From Achromobacter sp. Bel (GTDB lineage: Bacteria; Pseudomonadota; Gammaproteobacteria; Burkholderiales; Burkholderiaceae_B), in NCBI RefSeq assembly GCF_012928505.1, contig NZ_JABBJN010000013.1, positions 1 through 64,000 on the forward strand: a stretch of 64,000 nucleotides of DNA. Direction: 5' to 3'. Of the stretch, positions 18,767 to 27,939 are shown in pieces. Below the pieces are notes generated by a model. It was not told the DNA's origin and searched no databases. It saw nothing but the letters and a program-made list of their open reading frames with translations. Position 1 is the first letter of the stretch. Each line of letters begins with the position of its first letter. The position numbers and the translations under genes were made by a program.

Positions 18767-19611
18767 GCTGCCCGCACCGCCCCGAAGACATCGTCCGAGA
18801 GGAAAAGGCGCAGCTGGATTTCGCGCGCGACATGACCTACGGCGACTACCTGCATCTGGACGAATTGCTGGGGGCGCAGCACCCGCTGTCGCCCGAGCAC
18901 AACGAGATGCTGTTCATCATCCAGCACCAGACCAGCGAACTCTGGATGAAGCTGATGCTGCACGAGTTGCGCGCCGCCATCGCCAATGTGGCCGCCGACC
19001 GGCTGCAGCCCGCCTTCAAAATGCTGGCGCGCGTCAGCAAGATCATGGAGCAGCTGGTCCACGCGTGGGACGTGCTGGCCACCATGACGCCCCCCGAATA
19101 TTCCGCACTGCGCCCATACCTGGCCCGTTCCAGCGGTTTCCAAAGCTATCAGTACCGCCAGGTGGAATTCCTGCTGGGCAACAAGAACGCGGCGATGCTC
19201 AAGCCCCACGCGCACCGCGAAGACCTGCTGGCCCAGGTCCGCGCCGCCTACGAGGCCCCTTCCCTCTATGACGAAGCGCTGCGCCTGCTGGCCCGCCACG
19301 GCGTCGCCGTGCCGGCCGATCGCCTGGAGCGGGATTGGACGCAGCCCTATGAATCCTCGGCCGGCGTCGAGGCGGCCTGGCTGGCCGTCTACCGCGACAC
19401 CGACCGCTATTGGGATCTGTATCAGCTGGGCGAAAAGCTGACCGACCTGGAAGACGCGTTCCGTCTGTGGCGATTCCGCCACGTCACGACGGTCGAGCGG
19501 GTTATCGGCTTCAAGCGCGGCACCGGCGGCACGTCCGGTGTCGATTACCTGCGGCGCATGCTGGACGTGGTGCTGTTCCCCGAAATCTGGAAGCTGCGCA
19601 CCGAGCTCTGA
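18763..19611 (+). CDS. kynA: Tryptophan 2,3-dioxygenase
   Basis: KynA opens the indole ring of L-tryptophan to N-formyl-kynurenine using heme and O2. The 282-residue protein begins [11 protein letters not shown] at the ATG at 18763, preceded by GGGAGG. Conserved regions are visible: [19 protein letters not shown] near the substrate pocket, [15 protein letters not shown], and the C-terminal [20 protein letters not shown] with the heme-ligand His and the substrate-contacting loop. It acts just before KynB in the pathway. Confidence 0.96.
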   Translation: MSCPHRPEDIVREEKAQLDFARDMTYGDYLHLDELLGAQHPLSPEHNEMLFIIQHQTSELWMKLMLHELRAAIANVAADRLQPAFKMLARVSKIMEQLVHAWDVLATMTPPEYSALRPYLARSSGFQSYQYRQVEFLLGNKNAAMLKPHAHREDLLAQVRAAYEAPSLYDEALRLLARHGVAVPADRLERDWTQPYESSAGVEAAWLAVYRDTDRYWDLYQLGEKLTDLEDAFRLWRFRHVTTVERVIGFKRGTGGTSGVDYLRRMLDVVLFPEIWKLRTEL

Positions 19612-19825
19612 AGCCCGTCCCCTTATTAAAGGAAGGAAGGCGGAACGGGCCGCGCCTGCCTTCCGGACTGGCGCATCCGGAATTTCCCATGCTAGAATTT
19701 GGGGTTACTTTTCGGATACGTGGCTAGCGTTCTTGCGCCGACATTCCTTGTGGATGGTTTAGCGCGTCCTGGCTGGCGACCCTAACACTTTGAGAAAGAC
19801 TCCTCGCGAGTCCTAGGAAAGCACC

Positions 19826-20092
19826 ATGAAAGAAGGCATTCACCCCGAATACCGCGACGTCGTTTTCGCCGATCTGCAAACGGGCAACAAGTTCATCACC
19901 CGTTCGACCGTGCACACGCGCGAAACCGTCGAGATCGACGGCAAGACGTACCCGCTCTTCAAGTGCGACGTGACCTCCGAATCGCACCCGTTCTACACGG
20001 GCGCCCAAACGCGTATCGTCGAAACCGGCCGTGTGGAAAAGTTCCGCGCCCGCTTCGCCCGTACGGCTGGCACGGTCAAGTCCGCTTCCTGA
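19826..20092 (+). CDS. rpmE2: Ribosomal protein L31, type B (zinc-independent)
   Basis: An 88-residue L31 of the type B class: it starts [17 protein letters not shown] and lacks the CXXC zinc ribbon of type A L31. Type B L31 usually replaces the zinc form during zinc limitation, but in many betaproteobacteria it is the main copy. There is a long leader (over 120 bases from a TAGAAT at 19693 to the start) with a small hairpin just before the AGGAAAG ribosome site. I see no Zur-type palindrome upstream. Confidence 0.96.
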   Translation: MKEGIHPEYRDVVFADLQTGNKFITRSTVHTRETVEIDGKTYPLFKCDVTSESHPFYTGAQTRIVETGRVEKFRARFARTAGTVKSAS

Positions 20093-20119
20093 TCCTGTCG
20101 CTCCCCCGGGAGTCGCAGC

Positions 20120-20149
20120 AAAAAGGCAGCCTCCGGGCTGCTTTTTTTT
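20120..20149 (+). terminator. Terminator of rpmE2
   Basis: AAAAAGGCAGCC, TCC loop, GGGCTGC and eight T residues, 27 bases after the rpmE2 stop. Confidence 0.9.
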
Positions 20150-20214
20150 CCCCCTAGCCGGCCTGTTACGTGCTGGGGCTGGCGCAACCAGATCACTCGG
20201 TTACATTAACGCCC

Positions 20215-21945
20215 GTGTCCCCACTTTCTCTTTCCACTCCGGCCCGGCTCACGTCCGTGGCTACCGCGAAGCTCCCCAGACTGATTCTGCTGGGCTTGTC
20301 GCTGGCCTATATCGTGGCCGGCCTGTTCATGCGCGACCCGTGGAAGACGGACGATGCGGTCGGATTGGCGACCATGATCACGGCGATCCGCGAAGGCGGC
20401 ATCACCTGGCTGCTGCCGCAAGTCGGCCTTCTGGCGCATGCCGAGGAAGGTCCGCTGATCACCTGGGTCGGCGCCGCCAGTATCTGGCTGTTCGGCCCTT
20501 TCGTCGGCGACATCACGGCCGGACGCCTGCCCAATCTGCTGTGGTTCGGCATCACCGCGACCAGCGTCTGGTACGGCACCTACCTGCTGGGGCGCCGCGC
20601 GGAAGCCCAACCGCTGGCCCTGCCCTTCGGCGGCGAGCCCGCCCCGCGCGACTACGGGCGCATGCTGGCGGACGCCGCCCTGCTGCTGCTGCTGGCCACG
20701 GTAGGCATTCTGCAACGCACCCACGAAACCACTGTCGTGCCGGCCATCATGGCCTGCCAGGCACTGGCCTTCTATTCGCTGGCCCGCAGCGTGGACCGTC
20801 CGGTGACCGGCACCACCACGCTGGGGATTGCCCTGGCGGCCAGCTTCCTGACCCGCGGCTGGGTGGGCGCACTGCCCATCATGATCGGCGCCCTGCTGGC
20901 GTTCTATCCGCGCAGCCAACTGTGGAAGTGCAAGCGCTGGCTGCCTTGGACCGTGCTGGTGACCGTTGCGCTGATCCTGGCTTGGTGGATCCCGGCCAGC
21001 GAAAGCAGCCAGTACTGGGTCCGCAACTGGAAGACCTGGAACCTGGCGTCGTTCGCGTGGCCGTCCTGGCACGATATTGGCCGCACGCTGCGCGACCTGC
21101 CCTGGTACCTGTGGCCGACCTGGCCGCTGGCGCTTCTGGCCGTCTGGCGCTGGCGCGCCTGGATCTACGCGCCCCACATCTGGCTGCCGCTGATGCTGCT
21201 GGCGTGTTCCGCCCTGGTGTTGTTCGGTCTGGATGAAGCGACCGATTCAGAATATGTGTTGCTAGCGGTGCCGTGCGCCGTGCTCGGCGCGTTCTCGCTG
21301 CCGACCCTGCGGCGCGGCGTGGTCAACACGCTGGACTGGTTCGCCGTCATGTGCTTTTCGCTGACCGCCGCCACCGCCTGGCTGGGCTGGGTGGCACTGC
21401 ACTTCAACTGGCCGGCGCAGATATCGCGCAACATCGCCCGCCAGACAACGGGCTATGAGCCCGTGATTTCCTGGACCGCATTTACGCTGGCGGCCATCTT
21501 CACCGTGGCCTGGATTGCGCTGGTCGTCTGGCGCCTGCGCGTGCGTCCGCAAGCCCTATGGCGCGGCACGGTGCTATCGGCCGGCGGCTTGACCGTGACG
21601 TGGATCCTGCTGGTGCTGCTGTGGCAGCCCGCCGTTGACTACGCCCGCAGCTATCGCACAGTCTCGGGACAATTGGCCCAGGCACTGGAACAGAACACGC
21701 GGCCGGGAGAATGCGTACGCGGCCTGAGCCTGGGCAGCGGCCAGCGCGCATCTTTCCTGATCTTCAACAACCTGACCTTCACGTTCGACGCGAAGTGCAC
21801 GCTGATCCTGCAACAGACCAGCAACCAGAGCCTGCGCGACAACACCGCCGCCTATAGCGACGGCGCCGACGTGCTGTGGCAGGGCGGCCGCCGCGCCGAC
21901 CGGCAGGAAGTGTTCCGCTTGCTTCGGGTCGGCGCCAACCGATGA
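20215..21945 (+). CDS. ArnT/PMT-like membrane glycosyltransferase (GT39 superfamily)
   Basis: An integral membrane protein with about a dozen hydrophobic segments and the N-terminal acidic signature MRDPWKTDDAVG with a nearby EEGP. These are the features of ArnT-type enzymes, which move sugars from undecaprenyl phosphate onto lipid A or proteins at the periplasmic face. The family is clear; the substrate is not. I took the GTG at 20215 (576 residues); a GTG at 20170 adds 15 residues, and neither has a good ribosome binding site. The stop overlaps the MATE gene by four bases. Confidence 0.8.
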   Translation: MSPLSLSTPARLTSVATAKLPRLILLGLSLAYIVAGLFMRDPWKTDDAVGLATMITAIREGGITWLLPQVGLLAHAEEGPLITWVGAASIWLFGPFVGDITAGRLPNLLWFGITATSVWYGTYLLGRRAEAQPLALPFGGEPAPRDYGRMLADAALLLLLATVGILQRTHETTVVPAIMACQALAFYSLARSVDRPVTGTTTLGIALAASFLTRGWVGALPIMIGALLAFYPRSQLWKCKRWLPWTVLVTVALILAWWIPASESSQYWVRNWKTWNLASFAWPSWHDIGRTLRDLPWYLWPTWPLALLAVWRWRAWIYAPHIWLPLMLLACSALVLFGLDEATDSEYVLLAVPCAVLGAFSLPTLRRGVVNTLDWFAVMCFSLTAATAWLGWVALHFNWPAQISRNIARQTTGYEPVISWTAFTLAAIFTVAWIALVVWRLRVRPQALWRGTVLSAGGLTVTWILLVLLWQPAVDYARSYRTVSGQLAQALEQNTRPGECVRGLSLGSGQRASFLIFNNLTFTFDAKCTLILQQTSNQSLRDNTAAYSDGADVLWQGGRRADRQEVFRLLRVGANR

Positions 21946-23339
21946 GTTCCGTGAACGCGGCGCCGATGACCTTCGGCGCCACCCTGCGCGGCATCGCCAA
22001 GCAGGCCTGGCCCGTGCTGATCAGCCAATGGGCCGGCATCTCGTTCGGCGTGCTGGACACCGCGATGACGGGCCACTCCAGCGCCAGCGACCTGGCTGCG
22101 ATGGCCCTGTCCGCCTCGATCTACATCACCGTTTTCGTCGGCCTGATGGGCGTGGTCCATGCCCTGATCCCTATCCTGGCCCAGCACTACGGCGCCGGCA
22201 ACAACCTGGAAGTCGGCCGCAGTTGGGGCCAGGGCGTCTGGCTGGCGCTGGGCCTGTCGGGGGTGGGCGCGATCCTGATGCTGTTTCCGGACGTCTGGCT
22301 GTCGATGTCCGGCGAGGTGGCGCCCGCGGTACGGGAGCGAATCGGCTCCTACCTGCAGGCGCTGGCGCTTGCCCTGCCCGCCGCGCTGGTGTTTCGCACC
22401 ATTTATGCGCTGGGCACCTCGGTGTCGCGCCCCAAACTGGTCATGGCCATCAACCTGTCGGCCATTGGCTTCAAGGCCTTCTTCAACTGGCTCTTCATCT
22501 ACGGCAAGCTGGGCCTGCCCGCCATGGGCGCCACCGGCGCCGGCCTGGCAACCGCGCTGGTGTCGTGGATGAGCCTGGGGCTGGGCCTGTGGGTGATCAC
22601 CCATGACCGCTTCTACCGCCGCTTCCAGCTGCGGATCGGCAAGCCCGACTGGAAGACGCTGAAGGAACTGCTGCGCCTGGGCATCCCGATGGGCGGCTCG
22701 TACCTGGTGGAAGTGTCGGCGTTCACGTTCATGGCCTTGCTGGTCGCCCGCGAAGGCACATTCGTGACCGGTGGGCACCAGATCATGTCGAACCTGGCCG
22801 CGCTGTGCTACATGATGCCGATGGCGCTGGGGGTGGCCACCGCCGCCTTGACCGCCCAGGCGATCGGCGCCGGCAACCTGGCCCATGCCCATCGCACCGG
22901 CATGGCCGGGCTGGCGCTGGGCCTGATCGGCGCGCTGCTGACGGCGGCCGTGCTGCTGGTGGGCCGCCCGCTCATCCTGGCGGCCTACACCGATGACGCC
23001 GGCGTGGCGGCCGTGGCCACGACCCTGCTGGCCGTGCTGCCGCTGTTCCACCTGTTCGATTCCATGCAGTGCATCAATTCCTACCTCCTGCGCGCCTACA
23101 AGGTCGCCGTCGTGCCGCTGCTGCTGCAGGTGGTGGCGCTGGCTGGCGTGGGCCTGGTCGGCGGCTGGTGGTTCGGCTTCGGCCCCGGCAAAGGCGGCCT
23201 GGACGGCATCCGCAACGTCCTGGTGCCAGGCTCCCCCGTCGGCGCGGGCAGCATGTGGCTGATGGCCATGGTGGGGCTGGCCCTGTCCGCCGCCCTGCTG
23301 CACTTCTGGTATCGGCGGATCGTGCGGACGCTGGCGTAA
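21942..23339 (+). CDS. MATE-family efflux transporter
   Basis: A 465-residue multidrug-and-toxin-extrusion protein with twelve predicted membrane segments in two halves (motifs WAGISFGVLDTAMTGHSS near the N-terminus and GGSYLVEVSAFTFMALLVA at the start of the second half). Such proteins export organic cations by Na+ or H+ exchange, and some move lipid-linked intermediates. It starts at the ATGA overlapping the glycosyltransferase stop, so the two are coupled, which suggests a joint envelope role, but this is inference. The C-terminus has a short Gly-rich loop before the last helix. Confidence 0.9.
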   Translation: MSSVNAAPMTFGATLRGIAKQAWPVLISQWAGISFGVLDTAMTGHSSASDLAAMALSASIYITVFVGLMGVVHALIPILAQHYGAGNNLEVGRSWGQGVWLALGLSGVGAILMLFPDVWLSMSGEVAPAVRERIGSYLQALALALPAALVFRTIYALGTSVSRPKLVMAINLSAIGFKAFFNWLFIYGKLGLPAMGATGAGLATALVSWMSLGLGLWVITHDRFYRRFQLRIGKPDWKTLKELLRLGIPMGGSYLVEVSAFTFMALLVAREGTFVTGGHQIMSNLAALCYMMPMALGVATAALTAQAIGAGNLAHAHRTGMAGLALGLIGALLTAAVLLVGRPLILAAYTDDAGVAAVATTLLAVLPLFHLFDSMQCINSYLLRAYKVAVVPLLLQVVALAGVGLVGGWWFGFGPGKGGLDGIRNVLVPGSPVGAGSMWLMAMVGLALSAALLHFWYRRIVRTLA

Positions 23340-23360
23340 CGGTAAAGACCGCAAGCGAAC

Positions 23361-23390
23361 AAAAAAAGGCAGCCCAAGGGCTGCCTTTCT
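23361..23390. terminator. Bidirectional terminator between the MATE gene and paaK
   Basis: AAAGGCAGCCC (23365-23375), AA loop, GGGCTGCCTTT (23378-23388), with A-rich flank on the left and TTTCTT on the right. Both converging genes can use it. Confidence 0.85.
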
Positions 23391-23408
23391 TGTCTCCGAT
23401 CGTGGGGA

Positions 23409-24728
23409 TCAGACCACTTTCGGCCGCTTGTCGATCACGCGGCGTGCCTTGCCGGTAAGCGTGCGTTCCACATGCCCGGAGTCCGACACCTGAATACGCG
23501 CGCTGACGCCGATGTGCGTCTTCACGGCATGCTGCAGCTGCTTGCCCAGGTCATTGCGCTCGGCATCCGACAGGCCCGAGAACTCGGCTCGCACCTCGGT
23601 CAGGATCTCCAGCTCGTCCATATTGCCCGTACGCGACAGCACCAGTTGATAATGCGGCGCCAGCTGGGCGATCTTCAGGACCAGCTCCTCGACCTGCGTC
23701 GGGAACATGTTCACACCGCGCACGATCAGCATGTCGTCGCTGCGGCCGGTGATCTTGCCAATGCGGCGCATGCTGCGCGCGGTTGGCGGCAACAGGCGGG
23801 TCAGGTCGCGCGTGCGGTAGCGGATGATGGGCATCGCTTCCTTGGTCAGCGACGTGAACACCAGTTCGCCAGGTTCACCATCGGCCACGGGCTCGCCCGT
23901 ATCCGGATTGATGATCTCGGCGTAAAAATGGTCTTCCCAAACCACCGGACCGTCCTTGGTCTCGACGCATTCGCTGGCCACGCCCGGACCCATCACTTCG
24001 GACAGGCCGTAGATGTCGACCGCGTCGATGCCGGCTTCGGTCTCGATGTCGGCACGCATCTGGCCTGTCCACGGCTCGGCGCCAAAGATGCCGATGCGCA
24101 ACGAACTTTGACGCGGATCAATGCCCTGGCGACGCTGTTCTTCCAGAATATTGCAGAAATAGGAGGGCGTGACCATGATGATGTCCGGACGGAAATCGCT
24201 GATCAGTTGCACCTGCTTTTCGGTCTGCCCGCCCGACATCGGGATGACCGTGCACCCCAGGCGCTCGGCACCGTAATGGGCACCCAGGCCGCCCGTGAAC
24301 AAGCCGTAGCCGTAGGCCACGTGCACGGTGTCGCCGGGTTTGCCGCCGGCCGCACGGATCGAACGCGCCACCAGATTGGCCCAGTTGTCCAGATCGCCCT
24401 TGGTGTAGCCCACCACCGTCGGCTTGCCCGTCGTGCCGCTGGACGCGTGAATGCGCGAGATCCGGTCACGCGGAACCGCGAACATGCCGAAGGGATAGTT
24501 ATCGCGCAGTTCCTTCTTCGTCGTGAAGGGGAACTTCGAAATATCGGACAGCTGCTTCAGATCGTCTGGATGCACGCCGGCGTCATCGAACGCCTTCTTG
24601 TAGTGCGCGACGTTCTCGTAGGCATGCTTCAGCGTCCACTTCAGACGCGCCAGCTGCAACGCACGCAGCTCATCCTCGCTGGCATGCTCGATGGGGTCCA
24701 GCCCCGGCTTGCTCATGGTGTTGGACAT
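23409..24728 (-). CDS. paaK: Phenylacetate-CoA ligase
   Basis: PaaK activates phenylacetate to phenylacetyl-CoA with ATP, the first step of the aerobic hybrid pathway. The 439-residue protein has the AMP-binding P-loop SSGTTGKPTVVGYT, the YGLSEVMGPG motif, YRTRDLTRL and the C-terminal GRSDDMLIVRGVNMFPTQVE hinge. It is the last gene of the paa operon on the minus strand, 107 bases after paaI. That gap holds a compound hairpin. Confidence 0.97.
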   Translation of the reverse strand: MSNTMSKPGLDPIEHASEDELRALQLARLKWTLKHAYENVAHYKKAFDDAGVHPDDLKQLSDISKFPFTTKKELRDNYPFGMFAVPRDRISRIHASSGTTGKPTVVGYTKGDLDNWANLVARSIRAAGGKPGDTVHVAYGYGLFTGGLGAHYGAERLGCTVIPMSGGQTEKQVQLISDFRPDIIMVTPSYFCNILEEQRRQGIDPRQSSLRIGIFGAEPWTGQMRADIETEAGIDAVDIYGLSEVMGPGVASECVETKDGPVVWEDHFYAEIINPDTGEPVADGEPGELVFTSLTKEAMPIIRYRTRDLTRLLPPTARSMRRIGKITGRSDDMLIVRGVNMFPTQVEELVLKIAQLAPHYQLVLSRTGNMDELEILTEVRAEFSGLSDAERNDLGKQLQHAVKTHIGVSARIQVSDSGHVERTLTGKARRVIDKRPKVV

Positions 24729-24765
24729 GGTTATCTCTCTCCTGAAATTCTCGCTACGCCGGTCG

Positions 24766-24805
24766 GGGCGGCGACGGGGGCCTGAGCCCCGGGCGCTCGC
24801 CGCCC
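24766..24805 (-). repeat. Compound intercistronic hairpin between paaI and paaK
   Basis: Outer arms GGGCGGCGA (24766-24774) and TCGCCGCCC (24797-24805) pair perfectly, and an inner GGGGC / GCCCC pair with a CTGA loop nests inside. No T tract follows, so it is more likely an mRNA-stabilising or read-through-modulating structure than a terminator. Confidence 0.6.
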
Positions 24806-24835
24806 TGCCGGCGGCCTTGTCTTTGGTAGGTTGCC

Positions 24836-25306
24836 TTACGCGTCGGCGGGAACGCCGACGATCTGGCCTTTGATGCGATAAGACCGCCCGCGGAACAGCG
24901 CCACATTGCGGCCGTCCTGATTGGTCACCGTCACGTCATACACGCCCGTGCGGCCAGCCAGCGACCGCTCCTGGGCCACCGCGGTCAGCAGATCGCCTTC
25001 GAAACCCGGCGCCAGGTAATCGATGGTGCAACCGGACGCCACCGTGCTGACATTGCGCGAATTGCACGAAAACGCGAAGGCGCTGTCGGCCAGGGCGAAG
25101 AGGAAGCCGCCATGGCAGGTCTTGTGCCCGTTCAGCATGTCGGCGCGCACGCGCATCGTCAGGCGCGCATAGCCCGGCGCCATTTCCTCGACCTTCATGT
25201 CCAGGCCCTGCGAGGCCGCATCACCTGCGTACATCACGGTACCGACGGCCTGAGCCAGTTCCTGGGGATCAGCCGGCACTTCAACAGCGGGAACGTGCGC
25301 GTTCAT
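24836..25306 (-). CDS. paaI: Phenylacetyl-CoA thioesterase (hotdog fold)
   Basis: PaaI hydrolyses stalled ring-hydroxylated or phenylacetyl-CoA esters to free trapped CoA. From the ATG at 25306 it has 156 residues; an ATG one codon upstream (25309) is possible, but GGGG is better spaced for 25306. The hotdog core motif GHKTCHGGFLFALADSAFAF contains the catalytic Asp. The start overlaps the paaG stop, so translation is coupled. Confidence 0.93.
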   Translation of the reverse strand: MNAHVPAVEVPADPQELAQAVGTVMYAGDAASQGLDMKVEEMAPGYARLTMRVRADMLNGHKTCHGGFLFALADSAFAFSCNSRNVSTVASGCTIDYLAPGFEGDLLTAVAQERSLAGRTGVYDVTVTNQDGRNVALFRGRSYRIKGQIVGVPADA

Positions 25307-26094
25307 CATTGCCCCTTGAATTGCGGTTCGCGCTTGCCGAGGAAGGCGGCCACGCCTTCGGCGTAATCGGCGCTGCGGCCCAGTTCGCGCATCATGTCGC
25401 GTTCCAGGTCCAGCTGCGTGGACAGGTCGTTGCCCAGGCTGGCCTGCATGGCCCGCTTGGTGAATGCCAGACCCTTGGTGGGCGCCGTGGAGAAGTGCTG
25501 GGCCAGATGGTCCAGGGTGGCGTCGAATTCCTCGTCCGCCACGCATTGCCAGATCAGGCCCCATTCTTCGGCCTGCTTGGCGCTGAGCTTGTCGCCCAGC
25601 ATCGCCAGCCCCATGGCGCGCGCGCGGCCGACCAAGCGAGGCAGCACGAAGGTGCCGCCGGTGTCGGGGATCAGCCCCAGACGGCAGAACGACTGGATGA
25701 AGTTGGCTGAAGCCTTGGCAATGACGATATCGCCGGCGAACGCCAGGTTGGCGCCCGCCCCCGCCGCCACGCCGTTCACGCCCACCACGACAGGCAGGGG
25801 CAAGGCGTTGATGCGGCGCACCAGCGGGCCGTAGAACTTGTCGACCGTTTCGCCCAGATCGGGCGGCGTGCCGTCTTCGGCGGGCTTGCGCTCGCTCAAG
25901 TCCTGCCCCGCGCAGAAGCCGCGGCCCGCGCCGGTCAGGACCAGCACGCGCGCGCCTTCGGTTTCAACGCGCGTCAACGCGTCGGCCACTTCGCCATGCA
26001 TGTTGGCGGTGAAACTGTTCAGCTTGTCCGGGCGGTTCAGCGTCAGGCGCGCGATACCGTTGGACAGGTCGAATTGAATATCTTGGTAGCTCAT
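25306..26094 (-). CDS. paaG: 1,2-Epoxyphenylacetyl-CoA isomerase
   Basis: PaaG is a crotonase-fold enzyme that turns ring-1,2-epoxyphenylacetyl-CoA into oxepin-CoA, and also shifts double bonds later in the pathway. The 262-residue protein has the CoA-site motif GRGFCAGQDLSE and the oxyanion-hole region GVNGVAAGAGANLAFAGD. The ATG at 26094 is preceded by a weak GGATAAC. A 134-base gap with a palindromic repeat separates it from paaN. Confidence 0.96.
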   Translation of the reverse strand: MSYQDIQFDLSNGIARLTLNRPDKLNSFTANMHGEVADALTRVETEGARVLVLTGAGRGFCAGQDLSERKPAEDGTPPDLGETVDKFYGPLVRRINALPLPVVVGVNGVAAGAGANLAFAGDIVIAKASANFIQSFCRLGLIPDTGGTFVLPRLVGRARAMGLAMLGDKLSAKQAEEWGLIWQCVADEEFDATLDHLAQHFSTAPTKGLAFTKRAMQASLGNDLSTQLDLERDMMRELGRSADYAEGVAAFLGKREPQFKGQ

Positions 26095-26154
26095 ATCAGT
26101 TATCCATTGCGGGCACGCTACTGGCATCAAAGGTAATCGGTAACGCCCTATCCG

Positions 26155-26228
26155 GGCCGCGCGGAGCCGGCTTTGCCGGACCGCAGCGGCGCCCCCTCGA
26201 GGGGCAAGCGCGTAGCGCTTCGGGGGGC
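26155..26228. repeat. REP-like palindromic intergenic element, copy 1
   Basis: About 74 bases starting GGCCGCGCGGAGCCGG, with three nested inverted repeats: CCGGC TTT GCCGG, CCCCTCGAGGGG, and AGCGCGTAGCGCT. It shares about 80 percent identity by eye with the element at 30702-30773, in the same orientation. It ends at the paaN stop codon. Confidence 0.75.
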
Positions 26229-27893
26229 TTAAATATGACGGCGGGTTTGCACCACGCGGAAGCGGTTCGACACGAACGCCGTGTCGGACAGTGCCGCATT
26301 GGCGGCCGGATTGGCGCCGGTACCATGGAAGTCGCTGAAAGCCGCAGTCTGGTTCACGAACACCGCTCCCGTCAGGTTCAGCGACAGCGACACGCCGGAC
26401 ACTTCGGCGGCGTCCTGCACCTGCTCGGCCACCTGCGCATCCGTCGTGTAGGCGGACAGCGACAGGGCGCCGTGCTGGACGACGCTGTCGCGCGCCAGCT
26501 GGATGCTGTGCGCGGTGGAGTCGGTGGCCACCACGAAAGCGATGGGGCCGAACCATTCCTGGCTGATGGCGGCATTGCCGGCTTCCGTGCGCAGCAGCAA
26601 CGGGGTGCGCACGCGGGCGTTCTCGAACTGCGGGTGCACGAGCGTCTTGCTCTCGGCCACGACCGGCAGACCCAGGGCGCGGGCCTTTTCGATGCGTTCG
26701 ACGATGCCCTCGTTCTGGATGGCGCCCGTCAGTTCAACGGCGCGCGCGGCGTCGGCACTGACCTTCTCCAGCGCCATGCCCAGGGCGGCGGCGACGTCGT
26801 CGAAGCTGAGGCGGCCTTCCGGCGTGTTGATGCCGTCGCGCGGAACGTAGATATTCTGCGGCGCCGTGCACATCTGGCCGGAATACAACGCCAGCGAGAA
26901 CGCCAGGTTGCGCGCTACGCCCTTCAAGTCATCCGTGGAATCGATGATGACCTGGTTGACGCCGGCCTTCTCGGTGTAGACCAGCGCCTGGCGGGCGTTG
27001 TTTTCCAGCCAGTCGCCGTTGGCGGTGCTGCCCGTGAAGTCGACGATCTTGACCGCCGGGTCCAGCGCCAGCTTCTGCGCGGTGTCGTCGCCGGCTTCGT
27101 GCGCGGCCAGCAGCACGACGTCGGGATCGAAGCCCGCCTCCTGCAGCACTTCGCGCGCCACCTTGACCGTGATGGCCAGCGGCAGGATCGCGCCCGGGTG
27201 CGGCTTCACGATGACGGTGTTGCCGGTGGCCAGGCTGGCGAACATGCCCGGGTAGCCGTTCCAGGTCGGGAAAGTCGAGCAGCCGATCACCAGCGCGACG
27301 CCGCGCGGCACCACGGTGAACTGCTTTTCCATGCGGATCGGGTCGTTCTTGCCTTGCGGCTTTTCCCAGATGGACACGCCCGGAATGCGCGACATTTCCT
27401 GCCACGCGTAGGTCACGGCCTCGAAGCCGCGGTCCTGCGCGTGCGGACCGCCGGCCTGGAAGGCCATCATGAAGCCCTGCCCGGTGGTGTGCTGGACCGC
27501 GTAGGCGATCTCGAAGCTGAGCTTGTTCAGGCGCGCCAGGATCTCCAGCGACACACCCACCCATGCCTGCGGGCCGGCGCGGCGCCAGTCTTCCAGCGCG
27601 CGCTTGGAGGCGGCGATCAGCTTGTCCACGGGCACGTGCGGATACGTGATGCCCAGGTCGAAGCCGTAGGGGGATTTCTCTCCCCCCACGGTGCCGTCGG
27701 CGTCATGCAGGTTCAGCGGGAACGGCTTGCCTTGCAGCGCTTCGAAGGCGGCACGGCCGTCGTCGTTGGCGGTCTCGCCATAGTTGCGGGGGCTGGGCGA
27801 TTCGGCAAACGGGCTCCAGTAGCCGCGCAGCGCGGCGGCCGCCAGGGATTGTTCCAGCAGGGGCTGATGGCGTTCGAAGAATTTCTGGGACAC
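26229..27893 (-). CDS. paaN: PaaN-type aldehyde dehydrogenase of phenylacetate catabolism (no hydratase domain)
   Basis: A 554-residue ALDH-family protein that by position oxidises 3-oxo-5,6-dehydrosuberyl-CoA semialdehyde after ring opening. NAD-binding sequence VIGCSTFPTWNGYP, the FTGST motif and the catalytic Cys in GQMCTAPQN are present. The usual ELGGK glutamate motif is replaced by TEKAGVNQVIID, as in the PaaN subfamily. Unlike Escherichia coli PaaZ (about 680 residues), there is no C-terminal MaoC-like hydratase, so oxepin-CoA hydrolysis must come from another gene. It lies between paaE and paaG. Confidence 0.92.
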   Translation of the reverse strand: MSQKFFERHQPLLEQSLAAAALRGYWSPFAESPSPRNYGETANDDGRAAFEALQGKPFPLNLHDADGTVGGEKSPYGFDLGITYPHVPVDKLIAASKRALEDWRRAGPQAWVGVSLEILARLNKLSFEIAYAVQHTTGQGFMMAFQAGGPHAQDRGFEAVTYAWQEMSRIPGVSIWEKPQGKNDPIRMEKQFTVVPRGVALVIGCSTFPTWNGYPGMFASLATGNTVIVKPHPGAILPLAITVKVAREVLQEAGFDPDVVLLAAHEAGDDTAQKLALDPAVKIVDFTGSTANGDWLENNARQALVYTEKAGVNQVIIDSTDDLKGVARNLAFSLALYSGQMCTAPQNIYVPRDGINTPEGRLSFDDVAAALGMALEKVSADAARAVELTGAIQNEGIVERIEKARALGLPVVAESKTLVHPQFENARVRTPLLLRTEAGNAAISQEWFGPIAFVVATDSTAHSIQLARDSVVQHGALSLSAYTTDAQVAEQVQDAAEVSGVSLSLNLTGAVFVNQTAAFSDFHGTGANPAANAALSDTAFVSNRFRVVQTRRHI

Positions 27894-27939
27894 TGTGTCT
27901 CTCCAATGAATTAGGGATATCTGCCTGGCGTGCGCCGGA

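Noticed and set aside
19612..19825. Zur site before rpmE2
   Set aside because: I looked for a GTTAT-ATAAC type palindrome because type B L31 is often zinc-regulated, but found none.
26235..27914. Long plus-strand frame opposite paaN
   Set aside because: Antisense shadow with no recognisable protein; paaN is unambiguous.
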